DNA from: Daldinia sp. FL1419
Taxonomy: Eukaryota; Ascomycota; Sordariomycetes; Xylariales; Hypoxylaceae
DNA: 44,976 nt
NCBI GenBank assembly: GCA_025201765.1
Contig: MU623549.1
Span: forward strand, 1-44,976
Reading direction: 5' to 3'
The notes under the pieces were generated by a model. The model had not been told where the DNA came from and made no database searches. It worked only from the letters and a program-made list of their open reading frames with translations. Made by a program: the position numbers and the translations under genes. Positions within the stretch are counted from its first letter, which is position 1, and every line of letters starts with the position of its first letter. Shown here one piece after another: positions 20,562 to 30,110 of the stretch.

Positions 20562-23216
20562 CTAGGAAGAACCCCATCCTGCTTCAGGGGCAGCGGCATC
20601 TCCCCTCTCGAAGACACCATTCGACTTAGCCAGAGCCCAGAAACGATGGTTCCAGAACCGGGCAGCCTCAACTTCGTCTTTAGCACGGTCCGACTCCTCG
20701 AAAATCCTCTTGGTATTCGCCACCATTTCGCGCGCATCGGTAATGCGACCTTCGAGCAGCAATGCACGTAGTAATTCTATCTGTGTGCCTAGAATGACAG
20801 TGGCACCACTGGCACTAACCCTGTAGTAAAAGTAGAGGGCTTTAGAAGGTTGACCGGCTAGCGCGTAACCCTTGATGATACGATCGTACAAGATGTTGTC
20901 TTCAACATTATCATAGTCGAGCACACGACGGCGCTGCAGTAATGAGTCGACGGAGTCTAAGTCCGGCGGGTTGCGCGAGAAGTAGTGCTCTACGAGCATC
21001 GTGTAAATTTGTGGCGAGAGTTCGTGGCCTTTGCTCCAAAGGTGAGCTAGTACGGCCTTGACGGCACCTGTAGGGGTGCTAACCCGGCCGTCAGTCCGGA
21101 GAAGATGATAGATTATCTTGCCGTAGGTCTGCAGGTTCGGTTCCAATCCGACCGTTTCCATGTGGTGGAGTACAGTAGCTACCGTCTTCGTTTGTTCTTC
21201 AATGTCATCTGGTGCTATATTTGTGAATGCTCCGTCGAGCACTATCGTAAATGTTGCTTCATCTGCAGACACGCCTGCATCTTGCATCATGGTAAATACC
21301 CGCTGCACGTCGTCAACTCTCCCATCCCGAACGAAGCGACGTAGTAAGATATTATATGTAAAGACGTCGGGTTTAATGCCTTGCCGAATTGCCCAAGCCA
21401 AGAGACTTTCCGCGGCGGAGATCTGGTTCTGGCGTACCAGACCAAAAAGGGCAGCATTAACAGGCTCTATAGTCGGTTTGACGGCTGTAGTGTTCTCATC
21501 TTTCGAGCTGCTATTCCACAGCCTTGCCATCTCTTCTAGGGCTTTTATTCCCCCCTCGGCATCGTCACAGTCAAAAAGGCCGGCTATACGAGTGGTCCAG
21601 ATCTTCGTATCTAACCTCATTCCAGCGCCCGCAAGCTTCGCCCATACACTCCTGAGGGCACCTAGATTGCGGGACTTCTTGCAACCGTCGAGCATGCTAT
21701 TCCACGTTTTAATCGTCGGTCTAAGTCCAACTTTGCGCAGGGTATTTAGTGCGGCAATGGCATGATCAGGCTGATTCAAAGCCATCCGGGCGTGAATGAA
21801 AAAATCAAAGAGATCGGGGTACTCCCGAAGCTCAGCAGCCTTTTCCAAGGAGATATCTTTCTCATACCCTACAAACTTTTGCCAGGTTCTGTCTACCTCG
21901 GTAGTGTTCCCAGTTTTGCATGCATGGGTGAGACGGGTTCCTATGTATCCCGGGTGAATTCTACCTCGATCGATATGAGACGTCACCATCGATCTAATCC
22001 TGTCCTTTAGCTGTGCTTTGATACCGGGCCACCGCGACATAACATAACCTTGAATCTCTGGGAAAGTACTTAGGATTTCCTTTTCTAAAGCTTTATCCTG
22101 GAAATTCACATATGTAATGAGGAAGGCTATTTTAGAGACGAAACGCGTGCCATTTCGCCTGGCATCGAGGTTGCTTCGTTGAGCATCAAGCAACAAAGCG
22201 TATGTGGCGATGGCTAAGACGGCAACGGGGGTGCCGACATGGCTTGGAGGATATTGTGGGAATAAGCTGCTCAAAGCCGCAGGGAAATTTCCCTTACCCG
22301 AAAACTTCTTCAAAGAGAATGTATCCAGTCTCGGGAACCAGAATCCGTCTGTCACCTCATCATCAGGCATCACTGGCAAGGCGGTTTTAGGTAGAGACAA
22401 AACCTTCCATGATTCGACAAGATCCGTCAGTAGAGCATCGCGAGTAAGAAGTCCGGATTCGACTATAGCGGGATCTTGCTTCTCAGCGGATGGATCTATC
22501 GCTATGATTTTCTTGACCAGTTCCCCCACGAGTTCAGCCCACCGCTGAGGCCTCATATCGCCGATATCTGTATAAACTCGAAAAATATCGGCAACTGCTG
22601 GTAAAAAGGGTGAACGTATCGACTCTTTCTTAACCGCAACAATCTTATCCATTAGTCTCGATACTACTATAGAAAAGACCTGGGGTATGGCTATATCCGG
22701 CTCTTGAAGCAACGGATATATCTCAGACTTGAGGTAAGCATATGCGTTCATCTCGGATCCATCCTTCGCGACCATAAGTTCCAGCTTCCCAATGGCTTGG
22801 AGGAGTGCCAAATCCATATTAGGCCTCGATTGTGATGTGCTAGCTGGCCCATATTTGTCTGCAGTTTGTTTATGAACGATCTGCTGGAACAAGGCATCCA
22901 CCCGAGCCGAATCACCAGATAGGACATTTCTGACCCTGTTTTGAGACCATTTTATATTGGGAGCGTTCTTCTGGTCATTGTATACCACTCTCCGAATAAT
23001 GTCCGATCTTGGTGCATTGGCTTCTGCATCCGTAGAGGGAGACGTATTAGAGGTTGAAGTCGCCGAATTGACTGTCGTCGGGTCATCGCTTCGTGAAGCG
23101 GCTGTGGTCGAAAACCGCGGTACCTGAGCTCGCCATTTTCCTGCCTGTGAACCTGTGCCGCCCGAACTTGCTGCTAGGTGGCGACACAGCAAGCAGGTAG
23201 ATCTGGAGCCCTTCAT
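20562..23216 (-). CDS. Mitochondrial pentatricopeptide-repeat (PPR) protein
   Basis: A single exon of 884 residues. The N-terminus is rich in Arg, Ser and Ala without acidic residues (about residues 1-43, including P-R-F-S-T-T-A-A-S-R), as in a mitochondrial presequence with its processing site. Residues about 465-850 carry repeated PPR-type helical hairpins; the clearest, near residues 610-650, includes K-P-D-V-F-T-Y-N-I-L-L, then M-M-Q-D-A-G-V and D-E-A-T-F-T-I-V-L. Others include G-L-R-P-T-I-K-T-W-N-S-M-L and G-L-E-P-N-L-Q-T-Y. PPR proteins bind organellar RNA one base per repeat and act in mitochondrial RNA stability, processing or translation. The target cannot be read from the sequence, and I do not assign it to a named yeast or Neurospora factor. 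It converges on mis12 (248 bp between stops) and diverges from the phosphatase gene. Confidence 0.9.
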   Translation of the reverse strand: MKGSRSTCLLCRHLAASSGGTGSQAGKWRAQVPRFSTTAASRSDDPTTVNSATSTSNTSPSTDAEANAPRSDIIRRVVYNDQKNAPNIKWSQNRVRNVLSGDSARVDALFQQIVHKQTADKYGPASTSQSRPNMDLALLQAIGKLELMVAKDGSEMNAYAYLKSEIYPLLQEPDIAIPQVFSIVVSRLMDKIVAVKKESIRSPFLPAVADIFRVYTDIGDMRPQRWAELVGELVKKIIAIDPSAEKQDPAIVESGLLTRDALLTDLVESWKVLSLPKTALPVMPDDEVTDGFWFPRLDTFSLKKFSGKGNFPAALSSLFPQYPPSHVGTPVAVLAIATYALLLDAQRSNLDARRNGTRFVSKIAFLITYVNFQDKALEKEILSTFPEIQGYVMSRWPGIKAQLKDRIRSMVTSHIDRGRIHPGYIGTRLTHACKTGNTTEVDRTWQKFVGYEKDISLEKAAELREYPDLFDFFIHARMALNQPDHAIAALNTLRKVGLRPTIKTWNSMLDGCKKSRNLGALRSVWAKLAGAGMRLDTKIWTTRIAGLFDCDDAEGGIKALEEMARLWNSSSKDENTTAVKPTIEPVNAALFGLVRQNQISAAESLLAWAIRQGIKPDVFTYNILLRRFVRDGRVDDVQRVFTMMQDAGVSADEATFTIVLDGAFTNIAPDDIEEQTKTVATVLHHMETVGLEPNLQTYGKIIYHLLRTDGRVSTPTGAVKAVLAHLWSKGHELSPQIYTMLVEHYFSRNPPDLDSVDSLLQRRRVLDYDNVEDNILYDRIIKGYALAGQPSKALYFYYRVSASGATVILGTQIELLRALLLEGRITDAREMVANTKRIFEESDRAKDEVEAARFWNHRFWALAKSNGVFERGDAAAPEAGWGSS

Positions 23217-23925
23217 AACATGTGGAGGGCAAGACGGGCGTCGCGAAATGGCAAATCCCCGTATGGGACGAACTTGAGGTTGTTAGCGGCAAGTTCCTTT
23301 CCAAAGGCTGTGAAGAAAATGACGGATAAGGGTGTCTTATCGATCGAGCAATTGCTACTCCGGATTGGGCCGGAGGTTGATAGGGTCTTAGTGCCGACTT
23401 AGACGACCGGTTTAGAGCTTGGATTTATTTTAGTCAACCCCACCCTACCGATGATTAATGGTAGCCTTACCCAGTTCAGGGTATAGTTGCCAAGCTGGCC
23501 ATGGAAGGTAGAAGCAAGCAACAACCTAACCTAGGCTAAGGGAATGTCTGGGTTGCCCAAACATGTAACCTAGGTAGGTAGGCACCTAACATGTTGTAAC
23601 CCCAAGTACACCAAGTACATACCTTGTAGTCCTTAAAGAAGGTTAGGTACCTAAAGAATTATTGTCTCCCTACCTGTTAGGAGGTAGTACAGTACCTATA
23701 AGATAGCTGCATATACTTACAACTTATATAGTTACACCAACCAACTTTGGTTTGTTCTTGTCTTTATAATTCTAGCTTCTGCTTCAATTAGAGCTTACCT
23801 AGGTTAGATTGGAACTTCAACTTCCTAACCTTAGCTGAGTAAAGCCTTGGCTCATTCTATAGCTTTCCCCTTTCTCTTCGATACATACAATCCAAACTTC
23901 CGGATCATTTCAAACCTTCATTATA
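23217..23925. promoter_or_regulatory. Divergent promoter region, PPR and phosphatase genes
   Basis: The 709 bases lie between opposed start codons. They are rich in short related motifs such as ACCTAGGTAGGTAGG (23569-23583) and TTAGGTACCTAAAG, part of a window-wide family. A pyrimidine-rich stretch (CCCCTTTCTCTTC, about 23868-23880) shortly precedes the phosphatase ATG and is probably near its transcription start. No other gene is seen. Confidence 0.6.
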
Positions 23926-25580
23926 ATGACGACCCTAACTCCCAGGCCTCCATACACAGAAGATGAGCTCAAGGTGCTGTATCCGGAAAATCTACAGCTC
24001 CAGCTCGTCCAGATTCTCCTCCGTCACGGCGAGCGTTCTCCCGTATCCGCCCGCTTCCAGAATGCCGGCCTTCCGGCTTTCTGGCCCTATTGTAGTGCCG
24101 TACGACAGCTCAAGTCTGCCGTGTTAGACCGTCATACCGGTCAGTTCTCTACTATGGAATGGAAGCGCCGCCTCGAGGCTTTTGGCCCCAACGACGAGCC
24201 TATACTCGCCCGGGGCCCCGCTGGCGAACTCGATAGTATTTGTGAGATGGGCATGTTGACCGATCGCGGCCGCGAGACCACGTTCGATCTCGGCACTCGC
24301 TTGCGCAATCTCTACGTCGACCAATTGCGTTTCTTGCCTCCCGTGCTACTTAATGCGGATAGTTTGTACCTGCGCGCAACGCCAATCCCCAGAGCGCTAG
24401 ACTCGGTTCAGGAGACGTTTACGGGTTTGTATCCAGCTCATACGCGGGCCCCCAAGTTTCCACCCCCGGCTATCCTAACACGTGCTCCGGGGGACGAGAC
24501 CCTGTTTCCCAACGACAGTAATTGTAGGCGCTTCGCAGCACTGTCGCGGGCTTTCGCGCAACGTACTGCCGATAGGTGGAACGGCACGGAAGAAATGGCG
24601 TATCTGAACAAGCTGTACGGAAAATGGATGCCGGAGGACTCGCCACGTGTGGCTGTGGACGGACGGCCGCGCCTAAGTGGTATCATGGATACGATTAACT
24701 CTACACTAGCGCATGGCCCGGAGACACGGCTGCCCAAGGAATTCTACGATCCGAAGGGACGTGAGATCATTGAGAAGATTGGCGTTGAAGAATGGTTTGC
24801 AGGATACAAGGAAAGCCAAGAGTACCGCGCCCTGGGTATTGGAGGTCTACTAGGCGACGTCGTGAGCCGCATGGTAGGAAGCGCCGAGCGCTCAACCGCC
24901 GACGGCGAGTATGAGGTAGCACGGAAACTAGAAAGCGGCCCCGTAGCAGAAGGCAAGGGCGCTACGCCTATCCGGTTCGGCTTAAGCGGGTGTCACGATA
25001 CGACGCTTGCCGCTGTGTTAGCTAGTCTGGGAGCGTACGAGGGCGGCAAGTGGCCGCCTTACACGAGTCACATCGCCGTTGAGATGTTCCGGAAAGCAGA
25101 TCCTACTCGTCCGAAGTCGGCAAACTCGTACCAGCAAGGCACGGCAACAATACCGCCAACGGAAACTAGTCCCGCCTCGACTAGTAAGCCTGGTTGGCTT
25201 GGCTCACTGTTCTCGTCCACCCGCGCGAAGCCCGGGAATCCGCCGTCGGGTATAGGTCGCAAGAGGACCGAGGAGTTATCAGCTAAAGAGAAAGCGAAGT
25301 TGGAGGAATACTACGTGCGGATACGGTATAACGACGAGGTTGTCACAGTGCCGGGTTGCAAGGCTCCAGGAAAGCATCTCGAGGGCGACGAGAGCTTTTG
25401 CACCCTGGTAAGTTTTCCATATTTGATCTCGGAGTACGGGGTATCCCTGGACTAATCACCACACAGGCCGCCTTTAAATCCGTCGTCGACAAGTTCGTCC
25501 CCCGCAACTGGAAGCAACAATGTAGGACCAACATCCAGGGCTCCGCGTTCCCAGAAAAGCCCGAGCCAGCTGGTTATTAA
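23926..25580 (+). CDS. Histidine acid phosphatase family protein
   Basis: Exons 23926-25407 and 25467-25580 flank a 59-nt intron (donor GTAAGT, branch CTAAT, acceptor ACAG) and encode 531 residues. The catalytic motif R-H-G-E-R-S-P lies at residues 33-39; its His34 would be phosphorylated. The partner H-D motif is S-G-C-H-D-T-T-L-A with His357-Asp358. A further conserved Arg segment reads L-R-A-T-P-I-P-R-A at about 149-157. There is no signal peptide, so the protein is probably intracellular, unlike secreted phytases. It looks closest to the ACP6/lysophosphatidic-acid-phosphatase-like branch, but the substrate is not certain. A Ser/Thr/Pro-rich insert (about residues 395-445) interrupts the C-terminal part. 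Without splicing the frame would end at 25455; the spliced tail F-V-P-R-N-W-K-Q-Q-C resembles the family C-terminus. Confidence 0.92.
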
Positions 25581-26554
25581 CGAGGTACGAACACGGATAA
25601 AAAAACATCGCATTTTGCAAACAACGGGTTGGCGGTATGATGTTTGGTTTGATCAAAGAGATAGATAGAAAGAAAGAACACGGGGTGGTTTATGGCTACA
25701 GCCCAACTTATGGTGCCTTACGGGTATACCTCGCGTACATAAAACGTTGCATGATTCCGAACCTTAGCATTAGAAACCGAGGCGTTACAAGATCAAGCAC
25801 TAGGTTGAACTAGGTTGAGAGCGAGATACGCTACCGTTTGTCTTGATAGAGGTTGCAAACTTAAGAGAATCTTAATCAAGAGCCTAATTCAACGTCTCAT
25901 TTCGAATAAGTTGCACCTCTATTCAGTGACGGGCAGTTTTGGTTATCTTCTAAATTAGCCTAGAGAAGTACATAACGGCGAATAAGGTAGTAAAGACAGT
26001 TTCGTTTCATTTCGTTTCAGCATGCACATGGGCCAAATCACAGAACAGGAGAAACCAGGATGAGCTTTTCAATTGTCATATTAATGCCCTCCTAACCGTT
26101 TTTTTAAGACAGAGATGTATGCGATGACAGCGGAGCTATAGCAAGAGATACGGAAATACTACCATTAACCTCTCGACAATCAGAGCCACTGTCGGACACA
26201 TCCCTTTCTATTTCCATCTATCCTCATACCTCACACTGATCACGTCGAAATCCCTATCAATCCTTGCCTCAAAATCTCATTTTCAGAGACGAAGCTTTCT
26301 CCTCTCAACACACATCCAACTACCTAGATTAAAGGTATTGGACATCCTCACGATACTCCTTCTGGGGTGCAAGTCGATTAACAACCTTCTCGGGAGGTCG
26401 AATGACCGGGAAAGTTCAAGGGGTTTACAAAGATCATACAGGAAATGCCAACAGTAGCCGTTGAAAGCCGAATAAAGAACGCCGAAGAAAATCAACGCAG
26501 CGATTACAACATATTATCTTTCCCTGGTAGTCGCCTATGGAACGGCGTGTCGAA
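25581..26554. other. Convergent intergenic region
   Basis: These 974 bases separate the stop codons of the phosphatase and Nrd1-type genes. They should contain both 3' untranslated regions. There is no open frame with recognisable content. I see nothing else to annotate. Confidence 0.65.
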
Positions 26555-28936
26555 TCAGTTGGCAACCTCCTCTTCGACCCAACCATTCAAACCACCCTGA
26601 ATGGCAAGGCCAAGCCCGGAGCCCATACCACCGAAGCTGGCTTGATACTGGTGTCCTCGGCGCTCCCCCTCACTCGGACCACCAATAGCGCTCACAGGGC
26701 TCGTACCCCCATTCTCGAAACCAGGGGCGAAAACAGGCAAGCTAACAGCTCGGTTGTGCTGTGCTCGAGCGTTGCCAGGCGCAAGAAGACCACCAATAGT
26801 CGGTGCGCCAGAGGCACTGTTCGTCGCGTATCCATTCGAGATGCTCGCAGATTGTCCATGGCCAGAACCATTCGCGGACTGGGGAATGTCCAGGGACAGC
26901 TCATTGGGCGAGGACGCAGCAGTCCCGAACAATGCAGCTTGCTGAGAAGCCAACAACTGGTGCTGTTGTTGCTGGTGCTGCTGGGCTTGTTGCGATACCT
27001 GGTTTAGGTACATAGTGAGCGGGTTGTTGCCATTGGCGAACAAGCTGACGTTGTTGGCAGATTGTGGCGAGGTTGGGTTGGTCGGAGAGTTATTGCTTCC
27101 GCTGCCAACCGGAGGAGGCGAGGACACGCCTTCTCCACGCGGGGACTGAGCTTGCTGCTGGAGTTGTCGGGGCTGATTTCCGCAACGATCTTTACCAAAG
27201 TTCACCTTAAACTTCCTGTACTCCTCTTTACTTCGAATGGCTTCAATCGCCTTGATGGCGTTTGCAATATTGGTGAAGTTGACGAAAGCGCAGCTCTTCT
27301 CACGGAGGGTATTCACCAACTCGATTTCACCAAATTCAGAGAAATCCTGTCTCAATCTTTCTTCTGTCCAAGTCTCATCCAAGTTGCCAATATAGACATT
27401 ACGAGAGGCACCCCCGCTGACAGCCAGTGCAATGGCTGGCGGAAGAGCACCGGAGTGCTTTCCCCAACCAATCTTCAACCGACGGTTGTGGATCATCAGA
27501 CCCTGAAGATTGCTTAAAGCATAGAAAGAAGCCGCGGCTGTCGGGTCGATGAAAGTAACAAAGCAAATATGCTTATCGGGGATGTATCGTATATGGTGAA
27601 GCAAACCGCCCCTCACAACGTTGCAAATCTCCTCGATCGTAGTCTCTGGGTGAATGTTGCCCAAGTAGATTGTTCGGTTGCCGAGGTTGTTAATACCACC
27701 AGCTGTAGTCGCAACGGCTGCGGCCGCAACAGACTGCTGAGCAAGCGCGCTGGAAATAACCTCGCGGTCTTGGCCAGTCAACATGTGGGCATAACCAGGC
27801 GCAATACCAAGGTACTGGGCTGCATTCTGCTGCTGAGTCTTTGAAACATAGGCGCATCGGTCCTTGCCGTAGTAGACACGGCGAGGCGACTGCCACTTGG
27901 GCTCCTGGGGCAACTGCTGTACGGCCTTCATAGCATTGGCAATAGACAAGAAGTGGATGAAGGCAATGCTTTTCTCCCGAACAATCTTGATCGTATCGAT
28001 AGCCCCAAACTTTCCAAGATCCTCACGTAGCTCTTCCTCAGGAATATCCTCCGGGAGGTTTCCGAGATAAACGTTTCGAGATGCACCAGACTGCTGAACG
28101 GCCAATGCAACAGACGTAGGTACCTGAGACGGCTTACCCCAACCAATCTTGATATCCTGTCCCTTGATGCAAAGCTTCTTCAAAATGGCATCCGAGTGGA
28201 AATGGGTCGCAGCATTGGCATCGAGGAAAGAAATGAACGCACAGTTCTTGTCGGGAAGTAGTCGAACGGATTCGATTTGCCCGCTCCTCACATGGCCAAG
28301 GATCTCTTCGGCAGAAGTGTCCGGGGGAATGTTGCCGAGATATACAGTCCTGCTTGTACCTGTAACAATGCCAGGACTTAGGGTTGGCGATTGTGGCTGC
28401 ATCTGGCCATTCATGTTGTTGAAAGAACCACTTGGAGACTGCGGCTGAAAGAACTGAGGAGCACCGTACGTGGAGGGAGATACCATCGCCTGGTAAGCTT
28501 GGGGAGATAAGCTCTGCTGAACGGGGCTTGTGACGTTGTTGTGCTGCTGCTGTCCGTTATGCTGTTGACCATGCTGAAATGCGGACATGTTCTGGAACTG
28601 AGGACTAGCAAAAGCGGCGGGAGTTCCGGGTTGGAAAGGGCTACCGAGGAGCAACTGGGACGGAAGAAGAGGAGTGAACTGCATGTCAAAACCGGTACCA
28701 GGCGTGGCCATGTCGGGGCCGTTGCTGGGAGCAGGCGGGTTCAGTTGGTTCTGGGTGTTAATCGACGGAATGTTACCGCGGCGAGGGTGTCTGTCGGCAA
28801 ACCCAGAGATGTTGGAGGTGAAAGCGCCATGGGAAAAGCCGGTATCGCTGTTTGAGGGCTTGGATGCATGTCCAAATCGGCCTGAATTACCAGCAGGACC
28901 AGTGGGGATACCACCGGAAACTGAGAGGTCCTGCAT
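26555..28936 (-). CDS. nrd1: Four-RRM RNA-binding protein, Nrd1/Mrn1 family
   Basis: A single exon of 793 residues. Four RNA-recognition motifs lie at about 197-268, 287-358, 421-493 and 512-582. Each has a clear RNP2 (V-Y-L-G-N-I, V-Y-L-G-N-L, I-Y-L-G-N-I, V-Y-I-G-N-L) and RNP1 (C-A-F-I-S-F-L, I-A-F-I-H-F-L, I-C-F-V-T-F-I, C-A-F-V-N-F-T). I-G-W-G-K after RRM1 and RRM3 is typical of the family. The N-terminus (1-196) is Pro/Gln/Ser-rich with many S-P and T-P sites. After RRM4 the tail is disordered with a Gln-rich run near 670-690. Fission-yeast Nrd1 binds mRNAs, delays sexual differentiation and stabilises myosin light-chain mRNA under MAP-kinase control; budding-yeast Mrn1 is the counterpart. 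Regulation by MAP kinase here is inference from the S/T-P sites. The start is the first in-frame ATG, behind a long leader. Confidence 0.92.
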   Translation of the reverse strand: MQDLSVSGGIPTGPAGNSGRFGHASKPSNSDTGFSHGAFTSNISGFADRHPRRGNIPSINTQNQLNPPAPSNGPDMATPGTGFDMQFTPLLPSQLLLGSPFQPGTPAAFASPQFQNMSAFQHGQQHNGQQQHNNVTSPVQQSLSPQAYQAMVSPSTYGAPQFFQPQSPSGSFNNMNGQMQPQSPTLSPGIVTGTSRTVYLGNIPPDTSAEEILGHVRSGQIESVRLLPDKNCAFISFLDANAATHFHSDAILKKLCIKGQDIKIGWGKPSQVPTSVALAVQQSGASRNVYLGNLPEDIPEEELREDLGKFGAIDTIKIVREKSIAFIHFLSIANAMKAVQQLPQEPKWQSPRRVYYGKDRCAYVSKTQQQNAAQYLGIAPGYAHMLTGQDREVISSALAQQSVAAAAVATTAGGINNLGNRTIYLGNIHPETTIEEICNVVRGGLLHHIRYIPDKHICFVTFIDPTAAASFYALSNLQGLMIHNRRLKIGWGKHSGALPPAIALAVSGGASRNVYIGNLDETWTEERLRQDFSEFGEIELVNTLREKSCAFVNFTNIANAIKAIEAIRSKEEYRKFKVNFGKDRCGNQPRQLQQQAQSPRGEGVSSPPPVGSGSNNSPTNPTSPQSANNVSLFANGNNPLTMYLNQVSQQAQQHQQQQHQLLASQQAALFGTAASSPNELSLDIPQSANGSGHGQSASISNGYATNSASGAPTIGGLLAPGNARAQHNRAVSLPVFAPGFENGGTSPVSAIGGPSEGERRGHQYQASFGGMGSGLGLAIQGGLNGWVEEEVAN

Positions 28937-30110
28937 CCCGAGAAGATGAGGAGGGACAAGGCTGTCCCGCGAGACGTGCGATAGAACCGCCGTTTTGAAA
29001 GATTAGACGTGCCCGAAAATAGGCACGGGGGCAGAAGGCAGAAATAGGATCCGAAACGTCGCTAGGATCCTAGTATAACAAACAATATTGGATATTATAA
29101 CAGCTGTTGGCCAAAGAGTAAACAGAACAACTTCGAGTTTGTCCAAACAATAGTTTTAGCTGAAAAGATAATGGGTATCTCTAATCGAATAAAGAGGTAC
29201 CACCGAGTAAGATGGATATAGACTATATGCAACAGTTCGGTGGTTTCTCGCCAGATGACGCGCAATAATCGAATCGGTCAAGGTGAAAATATCTCGGAAA
29301 GTGCAGTTGGCCTAAAAGGTTGACTGGTATTACCTAGAACTGGGCCAGGATGAAAAGGCAAGACAAGAATACGTTTGCCCTCCGCGAAAAGGAGTCGGTC
29401 TAGCTTATACTGTCCTTTGATCTGTGTTGGCGGTTCGGCTACTTGGAACAAAGACAAGACGAAGATTATCCTCCAAAGCGAGCGAACTTGCGAATTGCGA
29501 ACTGTGACCTGCTACTACCTGCTGGAAATGAGCGCCGAGAAGCTTACAGGGACGACAAAGCTTTGGTCGTCGAGTTCTTATAAGAGGGTCACCGGGGTAG
29601 ATTCGCTACGGGACAGGCTGGCGCAGACAGGTTAAATTGGCTGAGCTGTCTCTTGGGCGAAAAAGGGAGAGAATCTTGGCGCGCGGAAAGTTTTATAAAA
29701 GAATATTAAGAAAGTTATAGCGAATGAGCGTAGGTAAATAAAAGCTGGAAAAATATCCAATGCTCTGGAAACGAGGAGACGGCAAAGAAGGATTGGATAG
29801 GTAAGATACAATAGGAGGTAGAATAAGGATGAGGAAGAGGAGTTAGAGGGTAAGGTAGGGGGGAAGAGAAAGAAAGAGACTTTGGACTACTCCGTATGAA
29901 GGAGAGGAAGAGGACTGGAGGGAGGAAGTGAGAAGGAGACGAGCAGAAAAATGGACGAAAATTATTGGACGATTTGGGTTGGTGCAGATTGGCAGAATGT
30001 CCAAAAATGGGGGGCGCTAGTTTTAATGAAATAGCCTGCAGCAACTAAACCCATTTTGAACTTCCTTCCTTCCACCCAACTTTTTTTTTTCTTTCCCTTT
30101 TCTTCCTGTA
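28937..30110 (-). promoter_or_regulatory. Probable long leader and promoter of the Nrd1-type gene
   Basis: No conserved coding sequence is visible. On the minus strand the segment 29815-29950 is strongly pyrimidine-rich (purine-rich GAGGAAGAGGAGTTAGAGGG on the plus strand). A second T/C run in the plus strand lies at 30060-30107. By analogy with other fungal genes the minus-strand CT tract may mark the transcription start, giving a leader of about 0.9-1 kb, long but common for RNA-binding regulators. A leader intron is possible and not resolved. Confidence 0.45.

Noticed and set aside
21160..21765. 201-codon plus-strand open frame opposite the PPR gene
   Set aside because: Antisense shadow; the minus strand encodes clear PPR repeats over the same interval.
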